Assembly (NCBI GenBank): GCA_025054935.1
Contig: JANWZD010000001.1
Span: forward strand, 513,008 to 577,007
Length of the DNA stretch: 64,000 nt
Source of the DNA: Dehalococcoidia bacterium
GTDB lineage: Bacteria > Chloroflexota > Dehalococcoidia > SpSt-223
Direction of reading: 5' to 3'
Shown: positions 30,571 through 38,119 of the stretch, in pieces
How positions within the stretch are numbered: position 1 is the first letter of the stretch
Layout: every line of letters starts with the position of its first letter
The notes under the pieces: model-generated
Databases searched by the model: none
What the model saw: the letters and a program-made list of their open reading frames with translations, nothing else
What the model was told of the DNA's origin: nothing
Made by a program: the position numbers and the translations under genes

Positions 30571-31110
30571 CTGAACTGCAGCTACCACCCTCTCTACGCT
30601 CTTGTCCTCGCTTCTCAGGCGGGCGACCGCGCCGCTCAGGAAGCATTAGTCGAGCGGTTTCAGCCGCTTCTCCGTTCGCTCTGCCGAGGCTGGCCCGACT
30701 ATGAGGAGCACTATCAGGAGATGGTCTGCCAGTTTCTCGAACTGGTTCGCGACTACGATCCCAGCAGCTCCATTTACTTCGGCCACTACATCAAGGTGAA
30801 ACTCGCCTGGCGGATGAAAAACTACCGTCGCCGCATTCGGCAGCGAACGCGGCCGGAAACGCCGCTGCCCGCGCCGGAGCACGCCATCGCTGCCGCGCCT
30901 GACCTTATCGAGCGTGTCGACGTGGAGATCGCGCTGCAGCGGCTGTCGGCGCGCCAACGCGACGTCCTCATCCGGTCGTACTGGCACGACGAGGACGCGG
31001 CACCGATCGCGCGCGCGCTTGGGATCAGCGCGCGCGCTGTCCGCGCTCTCCGGCTGCGCGCCGAGCGCCGGCTCGCTGCGCTTCTTGGCGAGAAGCAGGG
31101 TCCCCCGTAG
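30571..31110 (+). CDS. Small sigma-70-like factor, apparent CTG start
   Basis: A 179-aa ECF/group-5-like sigma factor. Region 2 is seen in LASQAGDRAAQEALVERFQP, EMVCQFLELVRDYDPSSS and FGHYIKVKLAWRMKNYRRR; region 4 in IALQRLSARQRDVLIRSYW and IARALGISARAVRALRLRAE. An in-frame TGA at 30535 and GGAAGGAG at 30556-30563 with 7-base spacing leave CTG 30571 as the only sensible start; ATG 30721 would delete half of region 2. No anti-sigma gene is adjacent. The architecture recalls UviA/TcdR/BotR factors, and UviA is damage-inducible. Confidence 0.8.
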   Translation: MNCSYHPLYALVLASQAGDRAAQEALVERFQPLLRSLCRGWPDYEEHYQEMVCQFLELVRDYDPSSSIYFGHYIKVKLAWRMKNYRRRIRQRTRPETPLPAPEHAIAAAPDLIERVDVEIALQRLSARQRDVLIRSYWHDEDAAPIARALGISARAVRALRLRAERRLAALLGEKQGPP

Positions 31111-31118
31111 GAGAGTTC

Positions 31119-31147
31119 TCGACTCGGCGCGACCAGTCTGCTACGCT
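31119..31147 (+). promoter_or_regulatory. Leaderless promoter of the small lipoprotein gene
   Basis: TCGACT (31119-31124), 17-base spacer, TACGCT (31142-31147), then 6 bases to GTG 31154. No ribosome site precedes the GTG. Confidence 0.5.
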
Positions 31148-31153
31148 GAACAC

Positions 31154-31576
31154 GTGCGCGCGCTTCTTCCTCTGCTCGCGCTTCTGCTCTGTGCCAGCTG
31201 CGGGTGGAGCAGCCCGATACGGGAAGCAGAAGAGCAGGCGCTCGCGGCGTTCCGCGCCGAGTTTGGCGGGGTCGGCCGCCGCCCGCCTTGGACAACCAAG
31301 ATCAGGATCGCCCCTGACGGCGATTGGGTCGTCCGCGAGATCAGCCATCTCGCCGTCGAGACCCGCCTCGTCGCGCTCGACGATGAGGCGCGCCGGCGCG
31401 GGGTTGAGTGGCGCGGCGAGGTGATGGTGACCTACTGGTCGCGGGTGATTGACGCAGCCGCTTGGCGCGGGCCAGCACTGCCCAGTTCGTGGGACCAGTA
31501 CGCGGCGCTCTATCGCGTCGAACGCGCCGACGGCCGCCTCATCGTCGCTCCCGTGCTGCCTTCCCCCGGGTTCTGA
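31154..31576 (+). CDS. Small exported protein, possible lipoprotein
   Basis: A 140-aa product starting MRALLPLLALLLCASC, a short signal peptide whose CAS-C end only loosely fits a lipobox. The mature part (AFRAEFGG, WVVREISHLAVETRLVALD, YAALYRVERADGRLIV) matches no family I know. It ends 4 bases before the sugar-1-phosphate transferase gene and is probably cotranscribed with it. Start at GTG 31154 is supported by the leaderless promoter and signal peptide. Confidence 0.65.
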   Translation: MRALLPLLALLLCASCGWSSPIREAEEQALAAFRAEFGGVGRRPPWTTKIRIAPDGDWVVREISHLAVETRLVALDDEARRRGVEWRGEVMVTYWSRVIDAAAWRGPALPSSWDQYAALYRVERADGRLIVAPVLPSPGF

Positions 31577-31580
31577 GCGC

Positions 31581-32621
31581 GTGATCGCCACGCCGCCCCT
31601 CGTCGGCTACCTGATTGTCGCCGCCGTCGCCTTTGCTGTCGGCACGTTGGCGCTCCCGCTCGCTCACCGGTTCGGGGTCGCCCAAGGGATGATCGATCTT
31701 CCTCGCCCGGGGGAAGCGCAAGAGCGGCCGCTGCCGCGGAGCGGCGGCTACGCGCTGTATGCAGGGTTCTTCGCCGGGCTGCTTGCCGCCATCGTGCTCT
31801 TCCCGCGCTATCCGGGCGAGTGGCTTCGCCTTGCCGGGCTCGTCGCCGGCGCTCTTCTTATCCTGCCGGTCGCCTACCTCGACGACCGCTACCGCCTCTC
31901 GCCCTGGCCCCAGTTCGGGATGCAGGTCGCTGTGGCCCTTGTCGCCGTGCTGTTCACGATCCAGATCGACATGGTCCGCCGCATCGAACTGCCCCTGCTG
32001 ATCGCGGTCCCCCTCACCGTGCTCTGGATCGTCGGCATGATCAACACCGTCAATTTTGCCGACGGCGTCGACGGCCTCGCCGGCGGCGTGGGCGCCATCG
32101 CAGCCTTGACCCTCTTTCTAGTCTCGGTGATCCAAGGGCAGCACTCGATTGCGGCGTTGCCGCTGGCGCTCGCGGCCGCCTCCCTCGCCTTCTTGCGCTG
32201 GAACTTTTTCCCCTCCCGGCTGATCCTCGGCACCTCGGGAGCGACGCTGATCGGCTTCCTCTTGGCGGTCTTTTCGATCATCGGCGGAGCGAAGATCGCC
32301 GCGGCGCTGATGGTGATGGGGCTGCCGATTGCGGATGTCGCCTCGGTGATCCTCTACCGCCTGCTCCAGCGGCGCTCGCCGTTCAAAGGCGGCGACCGGG
32401 CGCATCTTCACCACCGCCTGCTCGATCTCGGGCTGACCCAGCGTCAGGTGGTGTATCTCTTCTACGCACTCACCGCCTTCCTCGGCGGACTGGCGATCTC
32501 GCTGGGCGCGGCGGGCAGTGAACGCTGGCCGGGGCTGATCCCGATGGCGGTGATTGTCGTGGGGGTGCTCGCCTACGTCCTCTCCAAGACGTGGCGGCCT
32601 GCCAGGGCGTCGCGCCGCTAG
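31581..32621 (+). CDS. Polyprenyl-phosphate N-acetylhexosamine-1-phosphate transferase (WecA/TagO family)
   Basis: Loads a sugar-1-phosphate onto undecaprenyl phosphate, the first step of many surface glycopolymers. The 346-aa protein has about 10-11 membrane helices, PRPGEAQERPLPRSGG, LDDRYRLSPWPQ (catalytic Asp pair), NTVNFADGVDGLAGG (metal-binding Asn/Asp) and the cytoplasmic HLHHRLLDLG motif that separates WecA/TagO from MraY. GTG 31581 follows the lipoprotein stop by 4 bases; ORF extension to 31449 is inside that gene. It overlaps the GT2 gene tail to tail by 4 bases. Confidence 0.92.
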   Translation: MIATPPLVGYLIVAAVAFAVGTLALPLAHRFGVAQGMIDLPRPGEAQERPLPRSGGYALYAGFFAGLLAAIVLFPRYPGEWLRLAGLVAGALLILPVAYLDDRYRLSPWPQFGMQVAVALVAVLFTIQIDMVRRIELPLLIAVPLTVLWIVGMINTVNFADGVDGLAGGVGAIAALTLFLVSVIQGQHSIAALPLALAAASLAFLRWNFFPSRLILGTSGATLIGFLLAVFSIIGGAKIAAALMVMGLPIADVASVILYRLLQRRSPFKGGDRAHLHHRLLDLGLTQRQVVYLFYALTAFLGGLAISLGAAGSERWPGLIPMAVIVVGVLAYVLSKTWRPARASRR

Positions 32622-33340
32622 GAGCGGCGGAGCGGCGGAGCGGGGCCGAAGCGAACGCGCAACAGCCCCCGCACGTCGTCGATCGCAGTGCGGATGATGT
32701 TGACGCGGCTATCGAGATCTTCGATCCATTCGACCGGCACCTCTGCGATCCGGTAGCCGTGCTGCTCCGCGCGGAGCAGCAGCTCCGTATCGAAGAACCA
32801 GCTCTCGTCTTCGACAAGGGGCAGCAGCTCGTGCGCCGCCTGCCGGGTGATCGCCTTGAAGCCGCACTGCGCATCCGAGAAGTGGTTCCAGAAGAGCACC
32901 TTGATCAGCAGGTTGTAGCCTCGCGAGATCACTTCGCGCTTCAGCGAGCGGGTGGTGCGCGAGGCCGGCATTAGCCGAGAGCCGATGGCGAGGTCGTAGC
33001 CGCGGGTGACGATGGCGTCAATGAGCGGAGGAAAGGCGTTCAGATTGGTCGAGAGGTCGACATCCATATAAGAGAGGATGTCGGCAGTGGACGCGAGCCA
33101 TGCTGCGCGAAGAGCGCGTCCGCGGCCTTTCTGCTCAAGGCGAAGGTAGTGAACATCGGCGTGCTCAGCGGCGAGCGCTCTGCCGACTTCAGGGGTGCGG
33201 TCGACCGAGGCGTTGTCCGCGATGACGATCCGCCACGGGTAGGAAAAGCGCTCAATGAGAAACGCCCGCAGCTGCGCGATGCTCCCCGGCAGCGCTTTCT
33301 CTTCGTTGTAAACGGGAATGACGATCTCGACCGAGGGCAT
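32618..33340 (-). CDS. Family 2 glycosyltransferase (dolichol-phosphate glucosyltransferase-like)
   Basis: A 240-aa cytoplasmic GT-A enzyme: VEIVIPVYNEEKALPGSI, VIADNASVDRTPEVG, RGRALRAAWLASTADILSYMDVDLS (DVD-type metal motif) and SDAQCGFKAITRQAA. These match polyprenyl-phosphate glucose/mannose synthases such as Alg5, so it may make the donor for the GT39-like enzyme. It has no membrane anchor. It lies 48 bases after tmk on the same strand. Confidence 0.87.
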   Translation of the reverse strand: MPSVEIVIPVYNEEKALPGSIAQLRAFLIERFSYPWRIVIADNASVDRTPEVGRALAAEHADVHYLRLEQKGRGRALRAAWLASTADILSYMDVDLSTNLNAFPPLIDAIVTRGYDLAIGSRLMPASRTTRSLKREVISRGYNLLIKVLFWNHFSDAQCGFKAITRQAAHELLPLVEDESWFFDTELLLRAEQHGYRIAEVPVEWIEDLDSRVNIIRTAIDDVRGLLRVRFGPAPPLRRS

Positions 33341-33388
33341 CGCGCTACCACACCCAGACTCCCTGCGCTCCCAGCAGCAGACGCCGAA

Positions 33389-34015
33389 TTATAGGTCGCC
33401 CTTCGCTCCCGCGGAGACGAAGGGAGCAACCGCCGTGAGCACAGCGCGGTGCACGGTCGCCGGGTCAGCGCTGCCGTCGACCACGCGCACCGCAGCGCCG
33501 GCAAGGCGGGCGGCGTCGCGGGCGCGCTGATACGCCCGCGCCACCGCGCGTAGCCGATCGAGCCGCTCATACTGTTCGGGGGGGCGGCCCCGCTGGAGGA
33601 GCCGCGCGAGGCAGACCTCCGGCGGCACGTCGAGAAAGACGGTGAGGGCGGGGTGATCAGCCCAGCGATTGATCGCAGCGACCCACTCGACGGGGAGGTC
33701 GATGCTCTGGTAGGCGAGCGATGAGAGCAGGGAGCGGTCGCTGACCACAACCGCGCCCGCTTCGAGAGCGGGGGCGATGTCGCGCTGCAGATGCTCAAGC
33801 CGGTCGGCCGCAAACAGCAGCGCCACGGTCGCCGGCGCGAGCGGAAGCGAACCGCTCAGGAAGCGGCGGAGGAGCTCGCCAATCGGCCGGTCGGTCGGCT
33901 CCCGCGTTGCGAGCACCGCGTGGCCGCGGCGACGAAGCGCATCGGCCAAGAGCGCGCATTGGGTTGTCGTCCCAGCGCCGTCGAGCCCCTCGAGAGCGAT
34001 GAAGCAGCCCGCCAT
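33389..34015 (-). CDS. tmk: Thymidylate kinase with P-loop Lys replaced
   Basis: Makes dTDP from dTMP. The 208-aa length is normal, with REPTDRPIGELLRRFL (substrate binding), FAADRLEHLQRDIAPAL, SDRSLLSSLAYQS and a short lid rich in Arg. The P-loop reads EGLDGAGTTTQ: residue 16, normally the invariant Lys, is Thr. Some bacterial TMKs carry this variant as far as I recall, so function is still likely. ATG 34015 begins 1 base after the purH stop, so it is the last purine-operon gene. Confidence 0.88.
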   Translation of the reverse strand: MAGCFIALEGLDGAGTTTQCALLADALRRRGHAVLATREPTDRPIGELLRRFLSGSLPLAPATVALLFAADRLEHLQRDIAPALEAGAVVVSDRSLLSSLAYQSIDLPVEWVAAINRWADHPALTVFLDVPPEVCLARLLQRGRPPEQYERLDRLRAVARAYQRARDAARLAGAAVRVVDGSADPATVHRAVLTAVAPFVSAGAKGDL

Positions 34016-34016
34016 G

Positions 34017-35636
34017 CTAGTGGCGAAAGTGACGCATGCCCGTGAACACCATCGCCATGCCGTAGTGATTGACGGTCTTGATGACCTCATCATCGCGGAT
34101 CGATCCGCCCGGCTGAATGATGGCGGTAACCCCACCTTTGGCTGCCCGTTCGACTCCGTCGGGGAAGGGGAAGAACGCGTCTGAAGCGAGCACCGAGCCG
34201 GGGGCGCGGTCGCCGGCGCGCTCGAGCGCAATCGCCACCGAGGTGACGCGGTTCGGCTGGCCGGCGCCCATTCCGACCATCATGAGGTCTTTCGCAAGGA
34301 CGATGGCGTTCGACTTGATATGGCGGCAGACCCGCCACGCGAAGAGAAGATCGGTCAGCTCCTCGAGTGTCGGGCGCCGCGCAGAGACAACTTTGAGATC
34401 GAGCGGGTCGACAGGGACCGCATCCCGCGTCTGCACGAGCAGGCCTCCGCTGACGCGGCGGAGGTCGTACTCGAGCGGGAGATGACCGGCGGGGGGCTGC
34501 GAACGCTCATGCGCCTCGGCGACGAGGCGCTGCCACTCGTCGCCCGCGACAGGACGCCGGGGCGGCGGCTGCACCAGCCAATCGCCGACTTCGAGCAGCC
34601 GCAGGTTACGCTTCTTCTTCAGGATGGCGAGCGCTTCCGGGGTAAATGCGGGCGCGATAATCACTTCGTAGAACGTCTCGGCCATCAGCCGCGCCGTGTC
34701 GGCATCGACCGCGCGGTTGAGCGCGACGATGCCGCCGTACGCCGAGACCATATCCCCCTCAAAGGCGCGCTGATAGGCTTCGGCGAGGATCGGCCGCGTC
34801 GCTAGGCCGCAGGGGTTGGTGTGCTTGACAATAGCGACCGTCGGCGCAATGAAGTCGGCGACGGCGCTCAGCGCCGCGTCGGCGTCGAGAATGTTGTTGA
34901 ACGACAGCTCCGCTCCGTGAAGCTGACGCGCGTTGGTGATGCGCAGGCCGCGCGGCGCCGGCGACAGTTCGCGATAGAACGCTGCCTGCTGATGCGGGTT
35001 CTCCCCGTAGCGGAGCGTGCGCACCTTTTCGAGGGCAATGGTGAGCTGCTGGGGAAAGCGCTCGGCATCGCCGCGGAGGTAGTGCGCAATCACGGTATCG
35101 TACGCGGCCGTATGCTGGAAGGCCTTCGCCGCCAGCTGACGGCGAACGGCGAGGTCGAGCCCGCCGTCACGCAGCCCTGCGAGAACGCGGTCGTAGTCTG
35201 CGGGGTCGCAGACGACAATCACGTCCGGATGATTCTTCGCGGCAGCGCGGAGCAGTGTGGGGCCGCCGATGTCGATCTGCTCGAGCGCCGCTTCCAGCTC
35301 GACGTCGGGAGAGGCGACGGTCTCGGCGAACGGGTACAGGTTGACGCAGACTAGGTCGAGGGGAGCAATGCCGTGACGAGCGATCTCCTCCAGGTCGCTC
35401 GCGACGCGCCGCCGCGCCAGCAGGCCGCCGTGGATGTTCGGATGGAGGGTCTTGACCCGTCCCTCGAGGATCTCAGGGAAGCCGGTAAGGTCGCTGACCG
35501 ACCGGACCGCCACGCCGGCGTCGCTGAGCGCGCGTTTGGTGCCGCCCGTGGAGTAGAGGTCGAACCCGAGCTCCTGGAGGCCGCGGGCAAACTCGACAAT
35601 CCCGTGCTTGTTGGAGACGCTAAGAATGGCGCGCAT
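34017..35636 (-). CDS. purH: Bifunctional AICAR transformylase / IMP cyclohydrolase
   Basis: Catalyses the last two steps of IMP synthesis. N-terminal MGS-like cyclohydrolase domain (RAILSVSNKHGIVEFARGL, STGGTKRAL, EGRVKTLHPNIHGG) and C-terminal formyltransferase (IVKHTNPCG with the catalytic Lys-His, SDAFFPFPDGVERAAKGG, TGMRHFRH). 539 aa, typical. ATG 35636 has GGAGGGG upstream. Its leader holds a ZTP riboswitch and it has its own sigma-70 promoter in the 212-base gap after purN, so it can be expressed apart from purF-purN. Confidence 0.96.
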   Translation of the reverse strand: MRAILSVSNKHGIVEFARGLQELGFDLYSTGGTKRALSDAGVAVRSVSDLTGFPEILEGRVKTLHPNIHGGLLARRRVASDLEEIARHGIAPLDLVCVNLYPFAETVASPDVELEAALEQIDIGGPTLLRAAAKNHPDVIVVCDPADYDRVLAGLRDGGLDLAVRRQLAAKAFQHTAAYDTVIAHYLRGDAERFPQQLTIALEKVRTLRYGENPHQQAAFYRELSPAPRGLRITNARQLHGAELSFNNILDADAALSAVADFIAPTVAIVKHTNPCGLATRPILAEAYQRAFEGDMVSAYGGIVALNRAVDADTARLMAETFYEVIIAPAFTPEALAILKKKRNLRLLEVGDWLVQPPPRRPVAGDEWQRLVAEAHERSQPPAGHLPLEYDLRRVSGGLLVQTRDAVPVDPLDLKVVSARRPTLEELTDLLFAWRVCRHIKSNAIVLAKDLMMVGMGAGQPNRVTSVAIALERAGDRAPGSVLASDAFFPFPDGVERAAKGGVTAIIQPGGSIRDDEVIKTVNHYGMAMVFTGMRHFRH

Positions 35637-35680
35637 GAGACTTCCCCTCCGTAGCGTGAACGTCGGGTATGAGGCGGCGC

Positions 35681-35761
35681 TGCAGCCCAGGCGAGCGGCT
35701 GCATGGCGAAGACGCTGAGACTTCCCCGTGGTCCGTTCCACGTGCGCGCCAGTCGTCCCAG
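35681..35761 (-). promoter_or_regulatory. ZTP (pfl-motif) riboswitch upstream of purH
   Basis: Reading the minus strand from 35760: GGGAC, GACTGGCG, then GTGG-N6-CCAC (P2), CGGGGAAG and GTCTC, which pairs with GGGAC (P1 with one G-U). After a linker, GCAGC-CGCTCGCCTGG-GCTGC forms P3, whose CGCC can pair with GGCG of the first part to make the diagnostic pseudoknot. GACTGGCG, ACCACGGGGA and CGCCTGGGC are the conserved blocks of the class. ZTP/ZMP accumulates when 10-formyl-folate is short, the exact condition where more PurH is useful. Confidence 0.93.
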
Positions 35762-35769
35762 CGAGGGTG

Positions 35770-35799
35770 ATGATAGGAATCGGGCGAGGCGGGTGTCAA
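35770..35799 (-). promoter_or_regulatory. purH promoter
   Basis: Minus strand: TTGACA (35799-35794, perfect), 18-base spacer, TATCAT (35775-35770). The predicted transcription start (about 35763) falls just before the first riboswitch helix, so the whole leader of about 127 bases is the riboswitch plus its expression platform. Confidence 0.8.
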
Positions 35800-35848
35800 T
35801 GCGGCCGCCTGCCGCAGGGGAGGGCGCGTCTTGTGCGCAAAGGGAGCG

Positions 35849-36463
35849 CTACGCCTTTTCGACAATCCGGACGCGCCGCCCCTCGATGCGAAGCCGTCCC
35901 TCGGCCAGCAGGCGGACCGCCTCTGGCAGCAAGCGATGCTCCTCCGCGAGAATGCGGGCGCTCAGGCTCTCGACGGTGTCGTCATCGAACACCGGCACCG
36001 CGGCCTGCAGGATGATCGGCCCGGCGTCGACTTCCTCCGTCACGAAATGGACCGTGCAGCCAGTGACCTTAACGCCATACTCCAGCGCATCCGCCTGGGC
36101 ATGGAGCCCTCCAGCAAATGCCGGCAACAGCGAGGGATGGACATTGAGGATCCGGCCGGCAAACTGGCGCACGACCTCGGGATGCAGGATCCGGTCGAAG
36201 CCGGCAAGGACCACGATCTCGACCCCATAGGAGAGAAGGGTCTCGCAGATGGCGAGATGCTGCGCTTTCCGGGAGGGAAAAGCCGCCCGCTCATGGACAA
36301 CAGTCGGGACGCCCGCCGCCGCGGCCCGCTCTAAGGCCGGCACTCCCGCATGGTTGCTGATCACAACCACGATCTCGCCGCCGAGCTGGCCGGCCGCTTG
36401 GGCATTGAGGAGGGCCTGCAGGTTCGAGCCTCGGCCTGAGACGAGGACCCCAATCCGGCTCAC
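35849..36463 (-). CDS. purN: Phosphoribosylglycinamide formyltransferase (PurN)
   Basis: Adds a formyl group from 10-formyl-tetrahydrofolate to GAR in purine synthesis. 204 aa with VLVSGRGSNLQALL (GAR phosphate), VISNHAGVPALERA, VLAGFDRILHPEVV, NVHPSLLPAFAG with catalytic Asn-His, and HFVTEEVDAGPIILQ with the catalytic Asp. GTG 36463 overlaps the purF stop as GTGA. Confidence 0.95.
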   Translation of the reverse strand: MSRIGVLVSGRGSNLQALLNAQAAGQLGGEIVVVISNHAGVPALERAAAAGVPTVVHERAAFPSRKAQHLAICETLLSYGVEIVVLAGFDRILHPEVVRQFAGRILNVHPSLLPAFAGGLHAQADALEYGVKVTGCTVHFVTEEVDAGPIILQAAVPVFDDDTVESLSARILAEEHRLLPEAVRLLAEGRLRIEGRRVRIVEKA

Positions 36464-37896
36464 GAGCGGACGGCGACGATCGGCACGCCGCGGCCGTTCA
36501 CGCGGGTCTCCAGTGCCAGCTTATCCATCTCCAACTGGACCGGGATCGGATAGTCGCCGGTGAAGCAGGCGGTGCAGAACCGCTCCGCGGGCAGCCCGAC
36601 CGCCCGGTGCAGCCCGGCGATGCTGAGATAGCCGAGCGAATCGGCGCCGATCCACTGCCGAATCTCCTCAACGCTCTTGTGCGCGGCGATCAGCTGATCG
36701 CGCGTCGCCAAGTCAACCCCGAAGAAGCACGGATGTTTGACCGGCGGCGCGCAGACGCGGAGGTGCACCTCGGTCGCGCCGGCACGACGCAGCAGCGCCA
36801 CCACATGCGGCGTTGTCGTGCCGCGAACGATGCTGTCGTCGACAACGACGACCCGCTTCCCCTCGAGGACGTGCGGCAGCGGGTTGAACTTCAAGCGGAC
36901 CCCAGCATCACGAATGCGCTGGTCCGGCTGGATGAAGGTGCGGCCGACGTAGCGGTTCTTCAGCAGCCCCTCGCGAAACGGGATCCCTGATGCCCGCGCA
37001 TACCCGATCCCGGCCGCAGTCGCCGAGTCGGGGATCGCCATCACGAGGTCCGCCTCGACCGGATGCTCGGCAGCGAGCTCCGCTCCCATCGCCTCGCGCG
37101 CGAGATAGAGCAGCCGGTCTTCGATCACGCTGTCTGGCCGGGCGAAGTAGATGAATTCGAAGATGCACGTCGCCTGGCGCTCGTTCAGCCGCCCGAGGAA
37201 GCTGCAAATTCCTGACGCGCCAAGCTGGACAATCTCTCCGGGCATCACTTCGCGCAGGAAGGTAGCGCCGATATGGTCGAGCGCGCAGCTTTCGGAAGCC
37301 GCAACCCACCCGCTGCCGAGCTGCCCAAGACACAGCGGCCGAACGCCCAGCGGGTCGCGCACGGCATACACCGCCTCGCGGGTCAGCAGCGTCAGGCTGT
37401 AGGCGCCCGAGAGACGCGCCATCGCTCGGCGAATCTTCTCTGGCCAGGTAACGCCCGGCGCTTGCGCGATCAGGTGAGCGATCACCTCGGAATCCGTCGA
37501 GCTTTGGAATGTCACCCCCTGCGCCATCAGCTCCTCGCGGAGCGGCTGCGCATTGACCACGTTGCCGTTGTGAGCGAGGGCCAGCGGTCCGAGCGGTGAG
37601 GAGACGACGAGCGGCTGCGCGTTGACGAAGCGGCTTGAGCCGGTGGTCGAATACCGATTGTGGCCGATCGCGAGGTCGCCCTGCAGCAGAGCAAGATGCT
37701 CCTCTTCAAACACTTGGTTGACGAGCCCCATCCCGACATGCCGCTGCACCTCGCCCTGGCGGTCGATGACGGCGATGCCGGAACTCTCTTGCCCCCGATG
37801 CTGAAGCGCATATAGCGCAAAAAAGGTGAGCCTCGCGACATCCTCCCCAGGGGCGTAAATCCCGAAGACGGCGCATGCTTCCTGCAACTGCTCCAT
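36460..37896 (-). CDS. purF: Amidophosphoribosyltransferase (PurF), 4Fe-4S type
   Basis: First enzyme of purine synthesis (PRPP plus glutamine). From ATG 37896 the protein reads MEQLQEACAVFGIYA: a short propeptide with the nucleophile Cys at residue 8. Glutaminase (GHNRYSTTGSS, HNGNVVNAQPLRE, STDSEVIAHL) and PRTase (VVVDDSIVRGTTTPHVV) parts are intact. Cysteines at CIFEFIYFARPDS, CFFGVDLATRDQLI and RFCTACFTGDYP fit the Bacillus-type structural iron-sulfur cluster. GGGAG lies 7 bases before this ATG; the extension to 37959 is rejected. Confidence 0.95.
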   Translation of the reverse strand: MEQLQEACAVFGIYAPGEDVARLTFFALYALQHRGQESSGIAVIDRQGEVQRHVGMGLVNQVFEEEHLALLQGDLAIGHNRYSTTGSSRFVNAQPLVVSSPLGPLALAHNGNVVNAQPLREELMAQGVTFQSSTDSEVIAHLIAQAPGVTWPEKIRRAMARLSGAYSLTLLTREAVYAVRDPLGVRPLCLGQLGSGWVAASESCALDHIGATFLREVMPGEIVQLGASGICSFLGRLNERQATCIFEFIYFARPDSVIEDRLLYLAREAMGAELAAEHPVEADLVMAIPDSATAAGIGYARASGIPFREGLLKNRYVGRTFIQPDQRIRDAGVRLKFNPLPHVLEGKRVVVVDDSIVRGTTTPHVVALLRRAGATEVHLRVCAPPVKHPCFFGVDLATRDQLIAAHKSVEEIRQWIGADSLGYLSIAGLHRAVGLPAERFCTACFTGDYPIPVQLEMDKLALETRVNGRGVPIVAVRS

Positions 37897-38001
37897 CTCG
37901 AACTCCCACCCGCTCGGCCTCGGGTGTGACCTAGTCGCGTCGTGCTGGTGCGCCGCCATGCGCGAAACAGTTCATCGCGGCCGGCCTTGGCCGCAGCAAA
38001 A

Positions 38002-38031
38002 AGTATATCGCCGCCGCTTCCCTGCCGGCAA
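38002..38031 (-). promoter_or_regulatory. purF promoter
   Basis: Minus strand: TTGCCG (38031-38026), 18-base spacer, TATACT (38007-38002). The leader to ATG 37896 would be about 99 bases and contains a GC-rich dyad (GCGGCC...GGCCGC) near 37980-37993. I do not recognise a riboswitch in it. Confidence 0.55.
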
Positions 38032-38119
38032 TCTTAGCAAGCAAGCAGACAGGAGTGAAGCTCCTGCAGTCCGGTCTGCTACGATCGCTCTGCGCCCAGC
38101 GTCTGAGCGGGAGCAAAGG

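Noticed and set aside
35620-35865. 81-aa ORF between purN and purH
   Set aside because: It lies in the riboswitch and promoter, has no ribosome site and no protein-like features.
37897-38001. Second ZTP or purine riboswitch in the purF leader
   Set aside because: The GC-rich dyad is present but none of the conserved blocks (GACTGGCG, CGCCTGGGC, or purine aptamer loops) is found.
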